Assembly: GCF_900549175.1 (NCBI RefSeq)
Contig: NZ_URNN01000071.1
Span: 1 to 17,292 of the forward strand
DNA: 17,292 nt
Source: an uncultured Prevotella sp.
Lineage (GTDB): Bacteria > Bacteroidota > Bacteroidia > Bacteroidales > Bacteroidaceae
Reading direction: 5' to 3'
The notes under the pieces are model-generated. The model was not told the DNA's origin and searched no databases. It worked only from the letters and a program-made list of their open reading frames with translations. This document shows positions 13,525 to 17,292 of the stretch, piece by piece. The position numbers and the translations under genes were made by a program. Positions within the stretch are counted from its first letter, which is position 1. Each line of letters opens with the position of its first letter.

Positions 13525-14934
13525 TCACTTCTTCCATCCGGTGATGCGGCCTATGGCGGGGGCAATCTCGATGTTGTCTATGCGGCCCTGAAACACCTCC
13601 GTACCCGGACCGATGGCATATATGGGCACATAGCCGTTGCTGTGTCCGCCGCTTGCCCAGCTTATCATGGCAGCCTCCGACATTATCCGGCATGCCGTCT
13701 CGCCCAGGTCGTTTATGCGCTCATTCACCTTGCCGCCGGCTTTTACGGCCTCCTCGATGGCCGCGAAGCGCTTCTTGAGCCGTTCGGTCTGCTTGTCTGT
13801 AAGGGTTATTCCGTCGCCGAATCCGAACTGCGCCTTCAGCTCCCTCTCCACGAGAGCCCAGTTGAAGCGCTTGGGCGCTTTCTTGTACAGGTCGTTGAGA
13901 TGGCGCTGCAACTCGGGCTTCGACATCTTCTGGAAGCGCAGCACGTCGGTGTGCAGCTCGTACGGGCCGGTGCCCATCACGAGTCCGCCCGTCTCGTGGT
14001 CGGCGGAGATGATGATGGCGGTCTCGTCGGGATGCTGCGAGTAGAACTCGTAGGCCACCTTTACGGCCCTGTCGAGGTCGAGCACCTCGTTGATGACGGT
14101 GCCTATGTCGTTGCGGTGGCAGGCATAGTCTATCATGCCGCCCTCCACCATGAGGAAGAATCCGTCTTTCTGCTGCTTGCTCAGGAAACTGATGCCGGCG
14201 CGCGTTATCTCCTCGAGCGTCAGGTCGCCCTTCTTGCGGTCGATGGCGTAGGGAATCTGGTCGTGGTTCTGCTTCGCGTTGGCCTCGTCGCCCTGCAGCA
14301 GGATCATCTTCCCGGCCGTGCGGGCTTTCTTCATATAGTCCCTGTAACCCTTGGCTATGGTGTAGCCGGCCTTTTCGGCCTGTTCGTACAGGCTGCCCTC
14401 GCCGGGCTTCTCGTTGGGCTTGTGGAAGTCGGCTCCGCCGAAGAAGTCGTATCCCGAAGCCACGAGCTGTTTGCCTATCTCATAGTACATGTGGCGGTCG
14501 GGCACGTGTGCGTAGAACGCTGCCGGTGTGGCGTGGTCTATGCCCACGCTCGTGGCCACTCCCACGGCTGCGCCGGCCTCCCTGGCCCATGCCGCCACGC
14601 TGTATGCTTCGGTGGCGAGGTCGGTGGTGAGGCCCAGGGCGCCGTTCTTTGTCTTGCTTCCCGTGGCCAGTGCCGTGCCTCCGGCCGCCGAGTCGGTCAC
14701 GCCGTTGGTGCCCGAATAGGTGTTGACGAGCCCCACCACGGGCAGGCCCGACATGAGTGTCGGCTCGAAGCCGATGCGGCCTTTCAGTGCGGCGAGGTAG
14801 GTTTCGGTCACGTTGACCTGGTTTACGCCCATGCCGTCGCCAATGAAGTAGAACACGTACTTCACCCGGTTTTGGGCCATGGTCATGATGCAGAGCGTCA
14901 CGACCGCTAACAGTGAGAAAAGTCTTTTCTGCAT
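13525..14934 (-). CDS. Alkaline phosphatase, PhoA superfamily, exported
   Basis: 469 residues from the ATG at 14934. The frame stays open 60 codons further upstream, but that part overlaps the rhodanese gene and lacks a signal peptide, whereas MQKRLFSLLAVVTLCIMTMA is a clear one. It hydrolyses phosphomonoesters in the periplasm. The metal site residue Asp33 lies in FIGDGMGVN and the nucleophile Ser82 in GVTDSAAGGTALATG. HVPDR resembles the position of the PhoA phosphate-binding Arg. MVEGGMIDYACHRND, SADHETGG and SWASGGHSNGYVPIYA carry the other metal ligands. Length and motif order are normal for the family. It probably supplies phosphate or removes phosphate from envelope substrates. It lies between a rhodanese lipoprotein and a GH30 gene on the same strand. 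Confidence 0.94.
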   Translation of the reverse strand: MQKRLFSLLAVVTLCIMTMAQNRVKYVFYFIGDGMGVNQVNVTETYLAALKGRIGFEPTLMSGLPVVGLVNTYSGTNGVTDSAAGGTALATGSKTKNGALGLTTDLATEAYSVAAWAREAGAAVGVATSVGIDHATPAAFYAHVPDRHMYYEIGKQLVASGYDFFGGADFHKPNEKPGEGSLYEQAEKAGYTIAKGYRDYMKKARTAGKMILLQGDEANAKQNHDQIPYAIDRKKGDLTLEEITRAGISFLSKQQKDGFFLMVEGGMIDYACHRNDIGTVINEVLDLDRAVKVAYEFYSQHPDETAIIISADHETGGLVMGTGPYELHTDVLRFQKMSKPELQRHLNDLYKKAPKRFNWALVERELKAQFGFGDGITLTDKQTERLKKRFAAIEEAVKAGGKVNERINDLGETACRIMSEAAMISWASGGHSNGYVPIYAIGPGTEVFQGRIDNIEIAPAIGRITGWKK

Positions 14935-14990
14935 GATGTTGTCTGTTTTTTGTTGTTGTTGAAAATGTCTTCCTTGGTCTTGGCGTGCCC

Positions 14991-15389
14991 TTATCTCTCC
15001 GTGGGCATGCCAGCGGCGGTCCATCCGTTGTATCCGCTGTTCAGTTCCACCACGCGGTAGCCGTTGCGGCTGAGTATGGCGGCCGCCTTCTTGCTGCGCT
15101 TCCCGCTGCGGCAATACACGGCGATGGTCTTGTCCTTGGGCAGTTTTGCGGTGGCGGCGTTCTCGAATCCGCCGTCGAGCACGTCGATGTTCCGGGCCCG
15201 GGCAATGTGCCCGTCGGCGTATTCTGCCGCCGTGCGCACGTCGAGTGTCACTGTGGCTTGGGCGGTGTCAGATATCAGCCGTGCGAACTCCGCGGCCTCC
15301 ACGCTCCTGTATTCCGTTGTCTGCGCCGTGCAGCCGGACAGGCTGCACAGCATTGCCAGTATGCTCATTGTCAGTGGTTTCATTGTCAT
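14991..15389 (-). CDS. Rhodanese-domain lipoprotein
   Basis: 132 residues from the ATG at 15389. That start has a good GAAGGAG site 8 bases upstream and gives a lipoprotein signal with lipobox LSGC (Cys20). A longer frame from 15464 would overlap the preceding gene and spoil the signal. A single rhodanese domain follows: VTLDVRTAAEYADGHIARARN (48-68) and the active-site loop CRSGKRS with Cys93, then GYNGWTAAGMP at the end. Such domains carry persulfide sulfur or act as redox sensors. The lipobox predicts anchoring to the envelope facing the periplasm. It lies 28 bases after the thioredoxin-fold gene and 56 bases before the phosphatase gene, so they are probably co-transcribed. The physiological partner is unknown. 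Confidence 0.9.
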   Translation of the reverse strand: MTMKPLTMSILAMLCSLSGCTAQTTEYRSVEAAEFARLISDTAQATVTLDVRTAAEYADGHIARARNIDVLDGGFENAATAKLPKDKTIAVYCRSGKRSKKAAAILSRNGYRVVELNSGYNGWTAAGMPTER

Positions 15390-15417
15390 TCGTCTTGCTC
15401 CTTCCGTTGTTTCGTTG

Positions 15418-15741
15418 TCAGCAGCCGCTGCCGTCGATGTTGCACGATACCCCTTCGGCCTCATGGTCTGCAGGGTGGGGTGTCCCGTTGTTTCCCGTTA
15501 TGCCCGCTTCCTCTGCCGAGAATGTCACGCTGCCGTCTTCAAGCACGAAGCACGGTATGCCCACAGGGCCGCGCCCGCGTATGCCGTCGAAGGCCGGCGA
15601 TGTGTCCCGCAGTGCCAGAAACTGTTTCAGATTGCGCACGTGTGCGCCAATGTCCGTCACCTCGAAGCGCGGGTCGTTCTCCGTCAGCTTCTTTACCTGT
15701 GCGCAGTCGGGGCATGTCTGCATTACAAATACCTTTATCAT
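15418..15741 (-). CDS. Glutaredoxin/thioredoxin-fold protein with CPDC motif
   Basis: 107 residues. The N terminus MIKVFVMQTCPDCAQVKKL carries a C-x-x-C redox site (Cys10, Cys13) after a beta strand, and GIPCFVLEDG provides the cis-proline loop of the fold, with one more cysteine. This is a glutaredoxin-like protein of the kind found in Bacteroides. The tail after about residue 75 is rich in His, Asp and Glu and ends CNIDGSGC (Cys100, Cys107), giving a second cysteine pair. No signal peptide, so cytosolic. The gene follows DUF5715 by 60 bases and precedes the rhodanese lipoprotein by 28. A reductase for thiols or persulfides linked to the rhodanese is a reasonable guess but not shown. Confidence 0.82.
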   Translation of the reverse strand: MIKVFVMQTCPDCAQVKKLTENDPRFEVTDIGAHVRNLKQFLALRDTSPAFDGIRGRGPVGIPCFVLEDGSVTFSAEEAGITGNNGTPHPADHEAEGVSCNIDGSGC

Positions 15742-15801
15742 GTGTTTCTTCTCTTTTTTTGTTGTTTATTCCGTTGGTGTGTGATATGCAAATGGTCCGC
15801 C

Positions 15802-16632
15802 TCATTTCACCGTCATGTGGAAGCATCCCTGTTTCACCTCGTACTTGATGTGGCAGCGGCCCTGTTCGCGGAAGTCGCGCAGCACCTCGCTGAGCACCCA
15901 TTTCAGCGTGTCGTTGCGCACCGCGCGGCGGGCAGGCCCGTCGGGATCCTCCACCGTTTTGTAGCGGTTGTAGCAGATGTCGAAGGTGGTTCCGTAGAGG
16001 TGGCAGCTGTTTTCGGAGGCGTTGCCGTTGTGGTTGCGCAGTCTGGCCACGTCGTCGCGTGTGCGCAGTACGCTCGTCACTATTATTTTGTGCAGCGGTA
16101 TGCCCTTTATCTGCAGGCTGTCGAAATAGGCCCTGCCGATGTCCTGCAGCAGTACGGCGGCGCGCGGCACGAGATAGGGGATGCTGCTGTTGAGCCTGTC
16201 CACGTGGTAGTAGGGGTTGCTGCCCATGTATACGAGCTCCTTCATGCGCTGCTCGGCCTCGGTGCGGTCTTTCACCGGCGTCACGCCGTACCGCCGTGCG
16301 TCGGCCATCTGCGCGCTGTTGCTGTCGGGGAAACAGGCCTTGAAAGAGCTTACGCTGTAGATGCGGTTCTTGTGCGGCCGGCCGTCGGCGGCGAAGAAGG
16401 CGGTTGCGGGCGTGGCCGGCTGTATGCTGTTTCTGTCTGCTGCGGGGGAGGGGGTGCCGCATGTCATGTCTTTGCCGCATGCCGTGCCCGCTGGCGCCGT
16501 GCTGTCGGCCCTGGCTTCCGCCTGTGCCGCGGCGCCGCTTTCCGCCACGCCGGGGAAGGCGCATCTTACGAGAGCCAGAAAGGCCGTGGCGGCGAAGAAT
16601 CCCTGTGTGTATCTCTTTTTTGTTATTGTCAT
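15802..16632 (-). CDS. DUF5715 family protein, M15 peptidase-like
   Basis: 276 residues. A positive N terminus and hydrophobic stretch (about 10-24) indicate export, followed by an Ala-rich linker of about 60 residues. The C-terminal half looks like a D-Ala-D-Ala peptidase fold of the VanX/VanY (M15) type: SENSCHLYGTTFDICYN matches S-x-H-x-x-G-x-x-x-D with His211 and Asp218, and the C-terminal GCFHMTV supplies His272 as a third zinc ligand. The catalytic E-x-W-H motif of typical M15 enzymes is not seen; the nearest Glu is 265. It may act on peptidoglycan stem peptides in the periplasm. A Bacteroidota promoter lies 46 bases upstream and it is the first of a run of five minus-strand genes. Confidence 0.78.
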   Translation of the reverse strand: MTITKKRYTQGFFAATAFLALVRCAFPGVAESGAAAQAEARADSTAPAGTACGKDMTCGTPSPAADRNSIQPATPATAFFAADGRPHKNRIYSVSSFKACFPDSNSAQMADARRYGVTPVKDRTEAEQRMKELVYMGSNPYYHVDRLNSSIPYLVPRAAVLLQDIGRAYFDSLQIKGIPLHKIIVTSVLRTRDDVARLRNHNGNASENSCHLYGTTFDICYNRYKTVEDPDGPARRAVRNDTLKWVLSEVLRDFREQGRCHIKYEVKQGCFHMTVK

Positions 16633-16677
16633 GTCGTTATAAACCGGATTAAGGAGAATGTGCCGGAAGTTTTACTG

Positions 16678-16710
16678 CAAAGTTACGAAAAAAAATCTGA
16701 ATAACCGCAA
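16678..16710 (-). promoter_or_regulatory. Promoter upstream of the DUF5715 gene
   Basis: On the minus strand TAACTTTG (16685-16678) matches TAnnTTTG perfectly, with TTG (16710-16708) 22 bases upstream. The start codon is 46 bases downstream. No such box is seen before the next four minus-strand genes, so this could drive all five. Confidence 0.65.
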
Positions 16711-17070
16711 TTGTGCCGGTGGAAAAGGTGGCCGCAGGAGCATTTTTTTTTGTTTGCTTACAATTTGAAACCTCGTCGGGAGGCGGTGTCGTTCCGCTTC
16801 CGGGGGATTGTTCTCCGTTTAGTGGAAAATGTTCTCCGGAGGCGGAAAATCGGGACGGAAAATGTGGTTTTTTGTCTCCGTTTTGCCGTTTTTGGTACGA
16901 AAAATGCCGTTTTTGGTACAACGAATTTCTCCGGTTTTTCCGCATGAAAATGGCGTTTTTTATTTACATTCCAATGTCCGGAATTGCTGCGGGGTATAGT
17001 GGTGAAGCGGAGAATAAGAACAGTTGGAGCAGGAATCGTGTTTACAAAAAACGGCATCCGCCGGAGAAGA
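16711..17070. repeat. Non-coding stretch with an inverted repeat and a 21-base tandem repeat
   Basis: ttccgcttccgg (16792-16803) and ccggaggcggaa (16836-16847) form a 12-bp inverted repeat with one mismatch. The 15-mer tgccgtttttggtac occurs at 16884-16898 and 16905-16919, a 21-base period; its minus-strand form GTACCAAAAACGGCA recalls the AAAACGG units at 781-866. A 136-codon plus-strand frame crosses the region, but it translates the repeats (RFWYEKCRFWYNE) and has no domain, so I do not call it a gene. Confidence 0.6.
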
Positions 17071-17254
17071 AAAACCGGAGAATTTCCGAAAACAGGGTTG
17101 CGCAACATTGTTGCAATATGTAAGTAAAAAATATATATATCAATTTGTTATATATATTATAATATAATATATATAACAAATTGATATATAACTGTTGGGA
17201 CTACCCTCTCCGGCATTGTTGCTGCATACCTGTTTTCGGAAATTCTCCGGTTTT
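17071..17254. repeat. Nested inverted-repeat element around an AT palindrome
   Basis: The outer arms, aaaaccggagaatttccgaa onward (17071-17096) and 17229-17254, are 26 bases and perfectly complementary. The centre, 17134-17190, is a perfect palindrome of 57 bases (28-base arms, single central A), almost pure A/T apart from the caatttg/caaattg block. Spacers of 37 and 38 bases separate the two levels; the left one holds gcaaca-t-tgttgc (17102-17114). On the minus strand the palindrome is followed by ATTTTTTAC, so it could also terminate a gene entering from beyond the window. No protein gene is contained. Confidence 0.9.
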
Positions 17255-17292
17255 CATGCATTTAAAAACATACCAATCATTCGTACACAACC

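Noticed and set aside
13405..14910. A 501-codon plus-strand frame opposite the alkaline phosphatase gene
   Set aside because: The phosphatase on the other strand has every expected motif; this frame has none and begins in the promoterless gap.
14935..15114. A 60-residue N-terminal extension of the alkaline phosphatase
   Set aside because: It overlaps the rhodanese coding region and would bury the signal peptide that starts at 14934.
15390..15464. A longer start for the rhodanese lipoprotein
   Set aside because: It would overlap the Grx-like gene end and place 25 polar residues before the lipoprotein signal; the internal ATG has a good ribosome site.
15064..16704. A 546-codon plus-strand frame across the rhodanese, Grx-like and DUF5715 genes
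   Set aside because: It runs antisense to three recognisable genes and the gaps between them; low-complexity Val/Ala/His/Cys-rich translation.
16713..17123. A 136-codon plus-strand ORF in the right-hand gap
   Set aside because: It translates the 21-base repeat (FWYEKCRFWYNE) and runs into the inverted repeat; no start signal, domain or codon bias like the neighbours.

Overview
The window looks like chromosomal DNA of a fairly GC-rich member of the Bacteroidota, most likely order Bacteroidales; a Prevotellaceae-like host is only a guess. The evidence is promoter boxes of the Bacteroidota type (TTTG or TTG, about 19-22 bases, then TAnnTTTG), A-rich leaders in place of strong Shine-Dalgarno sites, a serC-serA-DUF1015 gene order I know from Bacteroides, a DUF5715 protein, and secreted GH2, GH78 and GH30 enzymes of Bacteroides type. 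No plasmid, phage, integrase, transposase or CRISPR gene is visible.

Layout, left to right. (1) 1-763: the 3' part of a patatin-like phospholipase gene, cut by the window edge. (2) 764-1125: non-coding, with degenerate GCAAAACGG repeats, a 15-bp inverted repeat, a cacggagacac-type intergenic motif and a terminator. (3) 1126-1213: tRNA-Ser(CGA) on the minus strand, with its own promoter and terminator. (4) 1380-5418: a minus-strand operon serC > serA > DUF1015 > yigZ, read from a promoter at about 5456-5486. It makes phosphoserine from 3-phosphoglycerate; the last two genes are partners of less certain role. (5) 5775-11551: a plus-strand pair of secreted glycoside hydrolases, GH2 (beta-galactosidase-like) and GH78 (alpha-L-rhamnosidase), overlapping by ATGA. 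(6) 11552-11898: a convergent intergenic region almost filled by a nested inverted repeat (66-bp outer arms, 40-bp inner arms). (7) 11899-16632: minus-strand genes DUF5715 (M15-peptidase-like) > thioredoxin-fold protein > rhodanese lipoprotein > alkaline phosphatase > GH30 hydrolase. A promoter is visible only before the first gene, so they may form one transcript. (8) 16633-17292: non-coding, with direct repeats and a second nested inverted repeat around a 57-base AT-only-rich palindrome.

Functionally the window joins serine biosynthesis to two sets of exported enzymes. GH2 plus GH78 would remove galactose-like and rhamnose residues from a plant or host glycan, but no SusC/SusD pair or sensor lies in the window, so it is not a complete polysaccharide utilization locus here. 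The minus-strand cluster is mostly envelope-directed (four of five products carry signal peptides).

I found no clear new multi-gene system. The best leads are the two nested inverted-repeat elements, the DUF1015 protein with a DGHHR motif in a serine operon, a probable beta-sandwich insertion in the GH78 enzyme, and an M15-like DUF5715 protein lacking the usual E-x-W-H motif.
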